Shown here one piece after another: positions 15,161-24,733 of a stretch of DNA of 48,153 bases. The translations under genes and the position numbers were made by a program. Below the pieces are notes generated by a model that was not told where the DNA came from, did no database searches, and was given only the letters and a program-made list of their open reading frames with translations. Within the stretch, counting starts at the first letter, position 1. Every line of letters starts with the position of its first letter. This DNA is from CAYLSV01 sp964386435 (GTDB lineage: Bacteria > Planctomycetota > Phycisphaerae > Tepidisphaerales > Tepidisphaeraceae), in assembly GCA_964386435.1 (NCBI GenBank), contig CAYLSV010000022.1, positions 1 through 48,153 on the forward strand. The letters are read 5' to 3'.

Positions 15161-17752
15161 CTACGCATCGCAGGCGATTTGTCGGAGGGCTTGCACCAGG
15201 TCGTGGGCGGCGCGGGGGGAGAGGTCGTCCAACTCCACCGCGGCCAGTTTTTCCCGGAGTTCGCGGCCGAGTTCGGCGTCGGGGTCGGCGAAGAGGCTGA
15301 GCTGCTCCGGCTGGCGGTGGCCGGCGGGGGGGCGGATGCTGCCGTGCTCGACGGAGAGGTCGCGGAGCAAATCGCCCGCCCGGTCCAGCACCGGCCGCGG
15401 CACGCCGGCGAGGCGGGCGACGTGGATGCCGTAACTCTTGTCGGCCCGGCCGGGGACAATGCGGTGCAGGAAGACGACCTCGTCCTGCCACTCCCGCACG
15501 GCCACGTTCAGGTTGCCCACGCACTCGTTCTGCTCGGCCAGCGCCGTCAGCTCGTGGTAGTGGGTGGCGAACAAACTGCGAGCGCCGACCTTCGTCGCCA
15601 ACTGCTCGGCGATGGCCCAGGCGAGGGACAGGCCGTCGAGCGTGCTGGTGCCGCGGCCAATCTCGTCGAGGATCACCAGGCTGCGGTCGGTCGCGTTGTT
15701 CAGGACGTTGGCCGCCTCGAGCATCTCGACCATGAACGTGCTCTGCCCGGCGTGGATCTCGTCGCTGGCGCCGATGCGGGCGAACAAGCGGTCGGCGACG
15801 CCGATGGTGGCCGACTTCGCCGGGACGTAGCTGCCGATCTGGGCGAGGATCGTCACGAGCGCGATCTGCCGGATGAACGTGCTTTTGCCGGCCATGTTCG
15901 GGCCGGTGATGAGTTTCAGGCAGTCGGGCTCGGCGAACGCGACATCGTTGGCCACGAACGCCGGGCCGAGTTGTTGCTCGAGCACCGGGTGGCGGCCGTC
16001 CTCGATGTGCAGCACGCGATCTGCCGAGATCGTCGGCCGGCAGTAGCCGCGCTCGCGGGCGAGGGTGGCCAGGCCCAGCAGCACGTCCAGCTCAGCCAGC
16101 CGTTCGGCGAGCTTTTGCAACTGCGGCACCGCCGGCAAAAGCTCCCGCCGGAGCTTCTCGAAAAGTTCCTGCTCCAGCGCGATCGCCCGGTCCTGCGCGG
16201 TGAGCGCCTCGCCCTCGAACTCCTTCAGCTCCGGCGTGATGTACCGCTCGGCGTCCTTGAGCGTCTGCTTCCGCGTCCACCCCGCCGGCACCTTGTTTTT
16301 GTGGGCGTTGGTGACCTCGATGTAGTAGCCGAAGACCTTGTTGTAGCCGACCTTCAGCGAGCCGATGTCGCTCTCGGCGGTGAGTTTGGCTTGGTACTCG
16401 ACGAGCCACTTTTGGCTGTCGCGGCCGATGTTGCGCAGGCGCTTGAGTTCGTCGTCGTAGCTGCTGCTCATGACGTTGCCCTCGCGCAGGTGGGCGGCGG
16501 GCTCGTCCTTGATCGCCCGCTTCAGCAACTTTGCCTGCTCGGCGGCGAAGTCGGCGTGCTCCCGCAAACCGCCGACGATCGGCAACTCGGCCAGCGCATC
16601 GAGCAGGTTCGGCATCGCCGCCAGGCAACGGCCAAGCGCGGCGAGATCGCGCGGCAGCGCCCGCCCCACCGCCAGCCGGCCGACGATCCGCTCGACGTCG
16701 CAGATGTTCTCAAGGCTCTTCGTCGCCCGCTCGGCGATGTCGCCGGCGTCGAGCAACGCGGCGACGTTCTCCTGCCGCTCGATGATCGCCTCGACGTCGG
16801 CCAGCGGCAGCCGAACCCAGCGGCGTAGGAGCCGGCCGCCCATCGCCGTCTTTGTGCGGTCGATCGCGTGGAGCAAACTGCCGGCCGTCTCGTGGCTGCG
16901 GCTGGTGCGGTCGATCTCCAGCGCCCGGTAGCTGGCGGCGTCGATCCGCAAAAACCGCCCGGCGTCGTGGCGGCGCGGCGGGCGGACGTGGGCCAGCGCC
17001 GACTTCTGCGTCTCCTCGAGGTAGGCGAGCAACGCCCCGACGGCCCGCATGGCCGGGTCGCCGTCGCCGAAGCCGAAGCCCTCGGCGGTGGAGACGCCCC
17101 ACTGCTTCTTCAAGCGCTCGGCGGCGTGGCTGGCGGTGAACTGCCACGCGGGTCGATCGGTCGCCTGCCCGCCGAGCCTGCCCGCCATCGGGTGCGGCTG
17201 GCCAGAGTCCTGCTCGGCGAGCAAAGTCTCGGCCGCGGCGAGGCGGCTCGATTCGTCGGCGATGGCATCAACGCCGCCCGCCGTCATCGCGTGCAACTCG
17301 CCGGTGGAGAGTTCGACCCACGCCAGCGCGGCTTCGTGTTTGCCGCCGGTCGATTCGCCGGCGCAGTAGGCGGCGAGGTAGTTGTCGCTGCGGCCGTCGA
17401 GCAAATGGTCGTCGGTGAGCGTGCCGGCGGTGACGAGGCGGGTGACGTCCCGCTCCACAACGCCCTTGGCTTCCTTGGCATCCTGAACTTGCTCGCACAT
17501 CGCGACGCGGTGGCCGGCGGCGATCATCTTGCGCAGGTAGCCGTCGATCGAGTGGTGCGGCACCCCGGCCATCGGCACGCCGTTGCGGCTGGTGAGCGTC
17601 ACGCCCATCACGCGGTGTGCGATCTGGGCGTCGTCGTGAAACATCTCGTAAAAATCGCCCATGCGGAAGAACAGCACGTAGTCCGGGTGGCGGTCCTTGA
17701 ACGCCTGGTACTGCCGCATCGCGGGGGAGAGCTTGCCGTTGCCGCTGGCCAC
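15161..17752 (-). CDS. mutS: DNA mismatch repair ATPase MutS
   Basis: MutS recognises mismatches and loops and starts methyl-independent or MutL-dependent repair. The 863-residue product has the mismatch-binding FFRMGDFYEMFHDDA near the N-terminus (Phe-x-Glu in FYE), the connector and lever domains, and the ATPase with Walker A GPNMAGKST, STFMVEM, Walker B SLVILDEIGRGTS, and FATHYHEL. I chose GTG 17752 (VASGNGKLSPAMRQYQ) because the frame upstream overlaps the divergent gene at 17800 and has no family similarity. The stop is TAG at 15161. Confidence 0.96.
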   Translation of the reverse strand: MASGNGKLSPAMRQYQAFKDRHPDYVLFFRMGDFYEMFHDDAQIAHRVMGVTLTSRNGVPMAGVPHHSIDGYLRKMIAAGHRVAMCEQVQDAKEAKGVVERDVTRLVTAGTLTDDHLLDGRSDNYLAAYCAGESTGGKHEAALAWVELSTGELHAMTAGGVDAIADESSRLAAAETLLAEQDSGQPHPMAGRLGGQATDRPAWQFTASHAAERLKKQWGVSTAEGFGFGDGDPAMRAVGALLAYLEETQKSALAHVRPPRRHDAGRFLRIDAASYRALEIDRTSRSHETAGSLLHAIDRTKTAMGGRLLRRWVRLPLADVEAIIERQENVAALLDAGDIAERATKSLENICDVERIVGRLAVGRALPRDLAALGRCLAAMPNLLDALAELPIVGGLREHADFAAEQAKLLKRAIKDEPAAHLREGNVMSSSYDDELKRLRNIGRDSQKWLVEYQAKLTAESDIGSLKVGYNKVFGYYIEVTNAHKNKVPAGWTRKQTLKDAERYITPELKEFEGEALTAQDRAIALEQELFEKLRRELLPAVPQLQKLAERLAELDVLLGLATLARERGYCRPTISADRVLHIEDGRHPVLEQQLGPAFVANDVAFAEPDCLKLITGPNMAGKSTFIRQIALVTILAQIGSYVPAKSATIGVADRLFARIGASDEIHAGQSTFMVEMLEAANVLNNATDRSLVILDEIGRGTSTLDGLSLAWAIAEQLATKVGARSLFATHYHELTALAEQNECVGNLNVAVREWQDEVVFLHRIVPGRADKSYGIHVARLAGVPRPVLDRAGDLLRDLSVEHGSIRPPAGHRQPEQLSLFADPDAELGRELREKLAAVELDDLSPRAAHDLVQALRQIACDA

Positions 17753-17799
17753 GGGCAAACGGTAACGGCACCGCGGCGGGCGGGCTACTGTGGCCGGCG

Positions 17800-18762
17800 A
17801 TGACGTGCGCCCTACTCCTCGCCGTGGCCCTGCTCGTTGCCCAACCCGCCGAGCCGGCACAGACCGACGATGGTTCCGTCCGCGTCGTCAGCTACAACAT
17901 CGAGAACTTTCGGGAGAACTTCAACGCCTTCCAGCTCGAGAAGAAGTACCGCGGCACCGGGCAGCCCGACGACATTTGGGAGCTGATCCGCCGCGAGCGG
18001 CGGGAGGACCGCGAGGAAAACCTGGAGGTCGCCCGCGTGATCCTGGCGATGCAGCCCGACGTGCTGGCGCTGCAGGAGTCGGCCGGCGAGCGGGATCTGG
18101 CGTACTTCAACAAAACGTTCCTCGACGGCTACTTCGAGACGATTGTGGAGTTGCCGACGAACACCGACCGGGAGCAGCATCTGACGGTCCTGCTGCGGCC
18201 GGGGTTCGAGGTGGTGCGGCAGGAGTCGATCGCTGACACGCCGGATGTGGACGACGTGAACGATCGGACGGACAAATTGTTCGCCCGCGGCCCAGGGTTT
18301 TTGCTGATCCGCACGCCCGGCGGCGAGGAGTTTTGGCTGGGCAACACGCACCAGAAGAGCAAGGGCGGCAACAGCGAGGCCGTCACCCGCTGGCGGAACG
18401 CCGAGGCGAAGACAACCGTTGAAGCGATGCTGCGGCTGGCCGAGCAGGACCCGGACGTGCTGATGGTCGGCGACATGAACGACGAGTTGGGCGTCGGCGA
18501 GTTCGAAACCGAGGCCGGCGGCGGCGACGCGATGCGGCACTTCGACGAGGGCGTGGTGCTGCTCACCAAGCCGCTGATCGCCGAGGGCGGCGTGACGTAC
18601 AAGGGCTACGGCGGCACCGGCCGGGCGTCGCTGATCGACCACGCCTCGGCCACCCAGGCGCTGGCCGAGCGGGTGACGAACGTGGAGATTTTCGTCAGCC
18701 CGATGACGGAGGTGGCGAGCGACCATCTGCCGGTGATCGTGGACTTCACGCTGAGCAACTGA
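17800..18762 (+). CDS. Exported endonuclease/exonuclease/phosphatase family protein
   Basis: A 320-residue EEP-fold (DNase I-like) phosphodiesterase. A signal peptide is likely: MTCALLLAVALLVAQPAEPA, with cleavage near AEPAQT. The core shows RVVSYNIENF (first strand and Asn), ALQES with the metal-binding Glu, GNTHQKSK, GDMNDE with the Asp/Asn pair, and the C-terminal SDHLPVIVDF with the catalytic His. Substrate (nucleic acid, phospholipid or sugar phosphate) cannot be told from sequence. It is divergent from mutS with about 47 bp between starts. Confidence 0.88.
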   Translation: MTCALLLAVALLVAQPAEPAQTDDGSVRVVSYNIENFRENFNAFQLEKKYRGTGQPDDIWELIRRERREDREENLEVARVILAMQPDVLALQESAGERDLAYFNKTFLDGYFETIVELPTNTDREQHLTVLLRPGFEVVRQESIADTPDVDDVNDRTDKLFARGPGFLLIRTPGGEEFWLGNTHQKSKGGNSEAVTRWRNAEAKTTVEAMLRLAEQDPDVLMVGDMNDELGVGEFETEAGGGDAMRHFDEGVVLLTKPLIAEGGVTYKGYGGTGRASLIDHASATQALAERVTNVEIFVSPMTEVASDHLPVIVDFTLSN

Positions 18763-18785
18763 GGGTGCCGGCCTTGAGATGACGC

Positions 18786-19499
18786 ATGACCGGCACGCTC
18801 ATCAACACCGTGGCCGTTGTCGTCGGGGCGGGCGTCGGGATGGGCTTTGGGGCGGCGCTGCCCGAGCGGGTGAAGCGGACGGTGATCGGGGCGCTGGGGC
18901 TCGTGACGATCTTCGTCGGCATCAAGAACGCGCTGCTGACAGAAAATGAGCTCGTCCTGCTGCTGAGCCTGGTGCTGGGCGGCATCGCGGGCGAGTTGCT
19001 GCGCATCGATCGGCAGCTCGATGTCCTCGCCGACCGGGTGCGGCGGCTGGCGGGCGGCGGGGAGGACGGGCAGTTTGTCACCGGCTTCGTCACGGCGACG
19101 CTCGTTTTCTGCGTCGGGCCGCTGACGATCCTCGGGACGCTGCTGGAAGGGGCGGGCGACTCGAGCGGGACGAAGCTGCTGCTGATCAAGAGCGTGCTCG
19201 ATCTGTTCGCCGCCGCGGCGTTCGCCTCGACGTTCGGCGTCGGCGTGCTGGCGAGCGCGGCGGCGGTGCTGCTGATCCAGGGCGGGCTGACGGCCGTCGG
19301 CTACTTCGTCGGCCACGCCCTGCCGCCGGCGCTGACGAACGAGGCGGTGGCGGCGGGCGGGTTGATCCTCGTGGCGCTGTCTTTGTTGCTGCTCGAGCTG
19401 AAAAAGCCGGAGGATTGGCGGGTGGCGAATCTGCTGCCGGCGCTGGTGTTCGCCCCACCGCTGGCGTGGTTGGCGGCGCGGGTGATGCCGGCGCTTTGA
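18786..19499 (+). CDS. DUF554 (YdfK-like) membrane protein
   Basis: A 237-residue integral membrane protein of the DUF554 family. It opens with TGTLINTVAVVVGAGVG, continues with RVKRTVIGALGLVTIFVGIK, and has the central FVTATLVFCVGPLTILG. About six to seven hydrophobic segments are visible. A transport role has been proposed for the family but is not established. It follows the EEP gene by 23 bp on the same strand and converges on glk. Confidence 0.88.
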   Translation: MTGTLINTVAVVVGAGVGMGFGAALPERVKRTVIGALGLVTIFVGIKNALLTENELVLLLSLVLGGIAGELLRIDRQLDVLADRVRRLAGGGEDGQFVTGFVTATLVFCVGPLTILGTLLEGAGDSSGTKLLLIKSVLDLFAAAAFASTFGVGVLASAAAVLLIQGGLTAVGYFVGHALPPALTNEAVAAGGLILVALSLLLLELKKPEDWRVANLLPALVFAPPLAWLAARVMPAL

Positions 19500-19515
19500 C
19501 CTCAGACCAAGACGT

Positions 19516-20562
19516 TCATTCGATCGCGGCGGCGATTTGGGCGGCGCCGAGCAGGCCCGTGTCGGTCGGGGCAAGCAGTTCCAGCGGCTTGTCGGCGAGG
19601 ATCGGGCGGTGCGTGGGCGAGCCGGCGCCGAGGAAGGCGCGGGTCACGCGGTCGTCAAAATCCTCGGCGTCGAGTCGGCGGATGACGTCGGCGATGTTGC
19701 CGCCCAGGTACATGCCGCCGGTGGGCAGCAGCACGACGCCGAGGTTGCCGGCGTATTGGCCAAGGAACTCGGTGAACAGGCGGCACACGTCCGTCGCGGC
19801 CCGCGGATCGACGCCGTTGGACTCGCCGGCGGCGGCGGCGGTGATCTTCTTGGGCGTCGCCCCGGCGATCAGCCGCGGGCTGCGGCGGGCGAGCAGGCAG
19901 CCGTACATGTTCTCCAACCCCTGCCCGCTGAGCACCGACTCGTAGGTCACGCGGTAATGCGCCCGCTCGACCGGCAGCAGCTCGCGGAGCCGGCGGAGCA
20001 TCGACTCCTGCTCCCGCGTCCGCGCCGGCAACTCCATGTGCCCGCCCTCGCTGGGGATGGCCTGGTAGTGGCGGCCGTTGAAGACGCTCGCCCCGACGCC
20101 GCACCCGGTGCCGGGCATGAGGATCGCCCGCACGCCCTGCCGCTCGCGGTTGCCGCGTTGCAGCGTGGCCGTCTTCGGGGCGACTTCGACGCTGGCGATG
20201 TGGGCGGCCATGTCGTTCGCCAGCCGCACCGGCACGTCATCGCCGTGGAGCAGATCGGCGATGCCGGCGGAGGAGATATCCTCGTCGGGCCGGTTGGACA
20301 TGGCGACGTGCTGCACGCCCCGCTCATCGGCCGTCACCTTGCCGGCGATGCCGAAGGCGGCCCGCTTGATTTGCGGCCAAAGGTCATCGAAGTCTTCCGC
20401 CGCCTGCTCGAGCGCGGCGAGCACCGGCGTGTCGGGGTAGACCATGGGCAGCGTGACGCCGCCCTTGTTGTCGCGGGCCGGGTGGTCGGCGGGGGTGGTG
20501 CCGTCGTCCTGGTAAAAATCGAGGCGGACGTTGGTGCCACCGATGTCGCCGACGAGGAGCAT
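19516..20562 (-). CDS. glk: Glucokinase
   Basis: An ATP-dependent glucokinase of the E. coli Glk type, making glucose-6-phosphate for the pathway that pgi, pgk and rpe serve. The 348-residue product has the phosphate-1 loop LLVGDIGGTNVRLDFY at the N-terminus, LANDMAAHIASVEV with the catalytic Asp region, PGTGCGVGASVF (phosphate-2) and the signature SEGGHMELPA. The C-terminus LGAAQIAAAIE is typical. Start ATG 20562 gives the normal N-terminus; the frame stays open upstream but overlaps the divergent coaB. Confidence 0.93.
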   Translation of the reverse strand: MLLVGDIGGTNVRLDFYQDDGTTPADHPARDNKGGVTLPMVYPDTPVLAALEQAAEDFDDLWPQIKRAAFGIAGKVTADERGVQHVAMSNRPDEDISSAGIADLLHGDDVPVRLANDMAAHIASVEVAPKTATLQRGNRERQGVRAILMPGTGCGVGASVFNGRHYQAIPSEGGHMELPARTREQESMLRRLRELLPVERAHYRVTYESVLSGQGLENMYGCLLARRSPRLIAGATPKKITAAAAGESNGVDPRAATDVCRLFTEFLGQYAGNLGVVLLPTGGMYLGGNIADVIRRLDAEDFDDRVTRAFLGAGSPTHRPILADKPLELLAPTDTGLLGAAQIAAAIE

Positions 20563-20605
20563 GACGGCAGCGTAGTGCGGTGGGTGCGGGTCGTATGCTC
20601 CGACG

Positions 20606-21253
20606 GTGCGGCCACGGTTGCTCATCTCGGCCGGGGCAACGCGGGAGCCGATCGACGCGGTGCGGTTCATCGGCAATCGCAGCAGCGGGCGGCTGGGCGT
20701 GGCGGTGGCCGAGACGGCGGCGCGGCGGGGGTGGGCGGTGACGCTGGTGCTGGCTGTGGCCGAGGTGGCGCCGCCGGGCGAGGCGAATGTGGTGCGGGTG
20801 GAGACGACGGCCCAGCTGCACGCGGCGCTAACCGAGGCGTGGCCGGAGCACGATCTGCTCATCATGGCCGCGGCGGTTTCGGATTATCGTCCCTTGGCGA
20901 CGTCAACCGGCAAGCTGCGCCGCGGCGGCCCGATGACGCTGGAGCTGGAGCCGACAACCGACGTGCTGGCGGCGCTGACGGCAACGAAGCGGCCGGACCA
21001 GCGGGCGGTCGGCTTCTCGCTCGACGAGGACACGCCGGCTGCATTGGAGCGGGCGGCGTCGAAGCTGAAGCGGAAGAATCTGGATTTGCTCGTCTACAAC
21101 CCGCTGCCGACGATGGGCGCGGCCGAGATCACGCCCACGCTGCTGTGGCCCGACGGCCGGCGGGCGGCGCTGGCGGCGAGAGAGAAGGCAGCGTTCGCAG
21201 ATGAACTGCTCGATCACACGGCGGCGTTGCTGGTGGATGAAAAATGTTTTTGA
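20606..21253 (+). CDS. coaB: Phosphopantothenoylcysteine synthetase (CoaB domain only)
   Basis: CoaB joins cysteine to 4'-phosphopantothenate in coenzyme A synthesis. In most bacteria it is the C-terminal half of a CoaBC fusion; here it is a stand-alone 215-residue protein. The signature ISAGATREPIDAVRFIGNRS is at the N-terminus, followed by SSGRLGVAVAETAARRG, the MAAAVSDYRP substrate loop and KLKRKNLDLLVYNPL. A separate CoaC flavoprotein should exist elsewhere. It is divergent from glk with 43 bp between starts. Confidence 0.92.
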   Translation: MRPRLLISAGATREPIDAVRFIGNRSSGRLGVAVAETAARRGWAVTLVLAVAEVAPPGEANVVRVETTAQLHAALTEAWPEHDLLIMAAAVSDYRPLATSTGKLRRGGPMTLELEPTTDVLAALTATKRPDQRAVGFSLDEDTPAALERAASKLKRKNLDLLVYNPLPTMGAAEITPTLLWPDGRRAALAAREKAAFADELLDHTAALLVDEKCF

Positions 21254-21260
21254 AGCAACG

Positions 21261-21370
21261 TCGCTGAGGCCCCCACCGCTGCGTGGGCAGCGGGGCTGCG
21301 CCCGATCTCCATGCGGCTTGAACCGCGGGCGCAGCCCCGCTGCCCACGCAGCGGTGGGGGTTTCAGCGAT
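21261..21370. repeat. REP-like paired palindrome, family D
   Basis: Left arm begins TCGCTGAGGCCCCCACCGCT (21261) and the right arm ends AGCGGTGGGGGTTTCAGCGA (21370), with a short CCATGCGGCTT-type spacer. Outer boxes match 15005-15111, while the inner hairpin is GCGTGGGCAGC instead of GCGTAGCGGC. It sits between coaB and dut on the same strand. Confidence 0.87.
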
Positions 21371-21436
21371 GCCCACATTCGTCATGAAGCCGCCGGCTGG
21401 CGCGGAGCGTCCCCGCGTGCCGATGCTGGGAAGCGG

Positions 21437-21889
21437 GTGTTGCCGATTATCGTCCAGTTCGTTCGCCTGCCCCACGCCGAGGGGTTGCCGCCGCCGGTGA
21501 GGATGTCCGCCGGGGCGGCGGGGTTTGACCTCCACAGTGCCGAGCATTTGACGCTAAAGCCGGGCGAGATCGCGCTGGTGCCGACGGGGTTCGCCATCGC
21601 CCTGCCGCCGCACCACGAGGGGCAGGTCCGCGCCCGCAGCGGCCTGGCCACCCGGCACGGCGTCGCCCCGGTGAACAGCCCCGGCACCGTCGACGCCGAC
21701 TACCGCGGCGAGCTGAAAGTGCCGCTCATCAACCACGGCCGCGAGGCGTTCGTCATCCGACGCGGCGACCGCATCGCCCAGCTCGTCGTCTGCCCGGTCC
21801 CGCCGATCGAGCTGCAAGAAGTCGACCAGCTCCCCGAAACCGACCGCGGCTCCGCCGGCTTCGGCTCCACCGGCATTGCCAGCAACTGA
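21437..21889 (+). CDS. dut: Deoxyuridine 5'-triphosphate nucleotidohydrolase
   Basis: dUTPase hydrolyses dUTP to dUMP and pyrophosphate, keeping uracil out of DNA and feeding dTMP synthesis. The trimeric family's five motifs are present: AGAAGFDLHSA (I), RARSGLA (II), GTVDADYRGELKV (III), RGDRIAQLVV (IV) and RGSAGFGSTG (V). At about 150 residues the length is normal. The likely start is GTG 21437, with TTG 21440 as the alternative; the frame upstream runs into REP sequence. ftsK follows after 30 bp containing a GGACCAAGAACAA-type repeat half. Confidence 0.95.
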   Translation: MLPIIVQFVRLPHAEGLPPPVRMSAGAAGFDLHSAEHLTLKPGEIALVPTGFAIALPPHHEGQVRARSGLATRHGVAPVNSPGTVDADYRGELKVPLINHGREAFVIRRGDRIAQLVVCPVPPIELQEVDQLPETDRGSAGFGSTGIASN

Positions 21890-21919
21890 CCACGGACAAC
21901 GGACCAAGAACAACTCCTC

Positions 21920-24304
21920 ATGCTCTCCGACACGCTCAAGACGAAGGTGCCGCTCGCGTTGCTCATCGGGGCGTGGGTGTTCGTGGTGTTGGCGTTGGTG
22001 AGCTTCGATCCGATGGACTGGCCGAGCCATGCGGCGGTGCCGCCGGGGGCGACGGCGAACTGGTGCGGGCCGGTCGGGGCGTTCCTGGCGTACCACGGCT
22101 ACGCGAGTTTGGGGGCGGGCGTGTGGGTCGTGCTGAGTCTGGGCACCGTGCTGCTCGGCTTGCGGCTGGGCGGGGTGAGGGTGCCGGACCCGTGGCTGCG
22201 GATCGTCGGCGTCGCCCTGCTGGCCGTGGGCGTCGCGGCGGCGGCGAGCCACCTGATCGGCCAGACGACCGGCGGGTTGCCCGAGGGCACCGGCGGCGTC
22301 ATCGGCATCGCCACGGCCAGCTACCTCGCCGACCACTTCAACGCCATCGGCACCCGGCTGGTGCTGTTCGTGGCGCTGGTCATCGCCGTGCTGCTGGCGG
22401 CCGACGAAATCTTCACCCGCGGCCCCGTGCCGGCCTTGGCGAAGAAGCTCGTCGACGGCCGCCTGCCGCAAATCAAGCTGCCGACGCTGCCGAAGTTCAA
22501 CCTGCCCAAGTTCCGCCTGCCGAGCCTGCCCAAGCGCGAGGTCGAGGCGGAGCAGCCCGAGCCGCCCATTCGCCGCCAGCCCAAGCCGGTCAAGAAGCCG
22601 CTGCCGACGCCCGAGGAGTTGCTGGACCCGGAGCCGGAATTCGACGACGACAGGCCGGAGGCCGATGAGCCCGAGCCGGAGAGCGTGGACGACACGACCG
22701 ACCTCGACCCGTTCGACGAGGTGCCGAGCAAGGTGCGGGACGACATCGTCGTCCGCACCGCCCAGCGGACCGCCCCCACCGAGCCGCAGGGGCCGAAGGA
22801 GCTGGGCGATTACACCCTGCCGGCATGGGACGTGCTGGCGGAGCCGGAGGAAGAGTTCGCCGAACAGCAGGAGGAGCAGGTCCGCCAGAAGGCCGCCGAC
22901 CTGGAGGCCGCCCTCGACGAGTTCGGCGTCGAGGCCCGCGTCTGCGCCATCGACACCGGCCCGGTCATCACGATGTACGAGCTGGAGCTCACCCGCGGCA
23001 CCAAGGTCAGCGCCATCACCGGACTGGCCAACGACATCGCCCGCAGCTTGGCCGCCGAGAGCATTCGCATCGTCGCCCCGATTCCCGGCAAGCACACCGT
23101 GGGCATCGAGGTGCCCAACAGCCAAAAGGAGAAGGTCCGCCTGAAGGACCTGATGGCCACCGCCCCGGAGAAGACGGGCAAGATGGCGATCCCGCTGTAC
23201 CTCGGCAAGGACGCCAGCGGCGCGCCGCTGATCACCGACCTCGCCGCGATGCCTCACTGCCTGATCGCCGGCACCACCGGCAGCGGCAAGAGCGTGTGCA
23301 TCAACACGATCATCATGAGCATCCTCTACACCCAACGGCCCGACCGGGTGAAGCTCATCCTGGTCGACCCGAAGGTCGTGGAAATGGCCCCGTTCAAAGA
23401 CATCCCGCACCTGATGGCCCCCGTCATCACCGAGACCGGCAAGGCGACGGCCGTGCTCGATTGGGCGTGCAACAAGATGGACGAGCGCTACGAACTGCTC
23501 GCCGAGGCCGGCGTGCGGAACATCGCCAGCTACAACAGCATGAGCTTCGAGGACCTCGTCGAGCGGTTCGACCCGCAAACGCCCGAGGAGGAGGCAAAGA
23601 TCCCGAAGAAGCTGCCGTACATGGTCATCATCATCGACGAGCTGGCAGATTTGATGATGACCAGCGGCAAGGAGGTCGAGGGGCACATCGTCCGCATCGC
23701 CCAGAAGGCGCGGGCCGTGGGCATCCACATGGTGCTCGCCACCCAAAGGCCGCAGGCGACGGTCGTCACCGGCCTCATCAAGTCGAACATGCCGACGAAA
23801 ATTGCCTTCCGCGTCAACAGCAAGATGGACAGCCGCATCGTGATGGACGGCAACGGGGCCGAGGTGTTGCTGGGTCAAGGCGACATGCTCTTCCTGCCGC
23901 CGGGCGCCAGCCGGGCGACCCGCGGCCAGGGCACGTTCATCGACGACAACGAAATCCGCCTCTCGGTCAAGGAAGTGAAAAAGCTCGCCGAGGCCCAGTA
24001 CGAGCCGGACCTCGTGAGCATTCGCGCCAACGGCAACATCGAGGGCGGCGGCGAGCGGGACGAGCTGTTCAACGACGCCGTCGACGTCGTCATGCAAACC
24101 AAACGCGGCAGCGTCAGCCTGCTGCAACGCAAGCTCACCATCGGCTACAGCCGCGCCAGCCGCCTAATCGAACAGATGTACGAAGCCGGCATCGTCGGCG
24201 AATACAAAGGCAGCCAAGCCCGCGAACCGGCCATCAGCGTCGAGGAATGGGAGCAGATGAAGCAGCAGATGGCCGACGACGAGGCGAGCGGGATGAGCGT
24301 GTGA
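21920..24304 (+). CDS. ftsK: DNA translocase FtsK/SpoIIIE
   Basis: FtsK pumps chromosomal DNA at the division septum and helps resolve dimers. This 794-residue version has four N-terminal membrane segments (to about residue 165), an acidic Pro/Glu-rich linker (about 210-300) and the motor. The alpha/beta motor has Walker A GTTGSGKS, LILVDPK and the Walker B region YMVIIIDELADLMM, then VLATQRPQATVVTG. The C-terminal gamma winged helix (GSVSLLQRKLTIGYSRA, MYEAGIVG) reads polar KOPS-like sequences. The start is ATG 21920. Confidence 0.96.
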   Translation: MLSDTLKTKVPLALLIGAWVFVVLALVSFDPMDWPSHAAVPPGATANWCGPVGAFLAYHGYASLGAGVWVVLSLGTVLLGLRLGGVRVPDPWLRIVGVALLAVGVAAAASHLIGQTTGGLPEGTGGVIGIATASYLADHFNAIGTRLVLFVALVIAVLLAADEIFTRGPVPALAKKLVDGRLPQIKLPTLPKFNLPKFRLPSLPKREVEAEQPEPPIRRQPKPVKKPLPTPEELLDPEPEFDDDRPEADEPEPESVDDTTDLDPFDEVPSKVRDDIVVRTAQRTAPTEPQGPKELGDYTLPAWDVLAEPEEEFAEQQEEQVRQKAADLEAALDEFGVEARVCAIDTGPVITMYELELTRGTKVSAITGLANDIARSLAAESIRIVAPIPGKHTVGIEVPNSQKEKVRLKDLMATAPEKTGKMAIPLYLGKDASGAPLITDLAAMPHCLIAGTTGSGKSVCINTIIMSILYTQRPDRVKLILVDPKVVEMAPFKDIPHLMAPVITETGKATAVLDWACNKMDERYELLAEAGVRNIASYNSMSFEDLVERFDPQTPEEEAKIPKKLPYMVIIIDELADLMMTSGKEVEGHIVRIAQKARAVGIHMVLATQRPQATVVTGLIKSNMPTKIAFRVNSKMDSRIVMDGNGAEVLLGQGDMLFLPPGASRATRGQGTFIDDNEIRLSVKEVKKLAEAQYEPDLVSIRANGNIEGGGERDELFNDAVDVVMQTKRGSVSLLQRKLTIGYSRASRLIEQMYEAGIVGEYKGSQAREPAISVEEWEQMKQQMADDEASGMSV

Positions 24305-24338
24305 CGGCCGCTACCGTCTGAACGTGGGGCCGACGTAA

Positions 24339-24701
24339 GCCAACACCGAACTGCAGGACCTGTCCGCCACCGGCCTCACCTACGGCGACCGCTTTCTGGT
24401 CGATTCCGATGCCCTTGACTGCCTGACACCCGAAGACAAACTCGCCGCCATCGGCATCCAACCCGAAGGCGAAGACACCTTCGATTTGGCCGACGGCGCA
24501 AGGGTTCAACTTCGCTAAGGCTTCTGCCGCTTGCGGGTGATGAACCTCGGGACCGCCTGCAAAATCACCTTCGCCTCCCCCGGCACCGAGCCGCTGCTCG
24601 GGGCGATTGCGATGGAGGACCTCGGCGTCATCGTTGACCCGCGCACCCAGACGCTCCGCGAGGTCAAGACGAAGGAACGCAGGCGTACTATTTGTAACTG
24701 A
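24339..24701 (+). pseudogene. Remnant of a clan AA (retropepsin-like) aspartic protease gene
   Basis: Two reading-frame pieces together resemble small planctomycete clan AA aspartic proteases. Piece one (24339-24518) reads ANTELQDLSATGLTYGDRF, then LVDSDALDCLTPEDKLAAIG with DLADGARVQL, and ends at TAA. The active-site DSG/DTG appears as DSD. Piece two (24540-24701) has the family's second half, EPLLGAIAMEDLGVIVDPRT, ending in a stop at 24699-24701. The N-terminus is missing and the pieces are in different frames, so it is decayed. It lies directly downstream of ftsK. Confidence 0.65.
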
Positions 24702-24733
24702 CAGCTCGCACGCGCAACTCAACCGCGACTCAA

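Noticed and set aside
15098..16828. A 576-residue plus-strand open frame opposite mutS
   Set aside because: It is antisense to a clear MutS, has no motif, and follows from the strong GC bias of codon third positions.
17753..17860. Upstream ATG extension of mutS
   Set aside because: It overlaps the divergent EEP gene and its residues (Arg/Gly/Pro-rich) have no MutS similarity.
21554..24127. An 857-residue minus-strand open frame opposite dut and ftsK
   Set aside because: Same reason: the plus strand carries full FtsK and dUTPase motifs.
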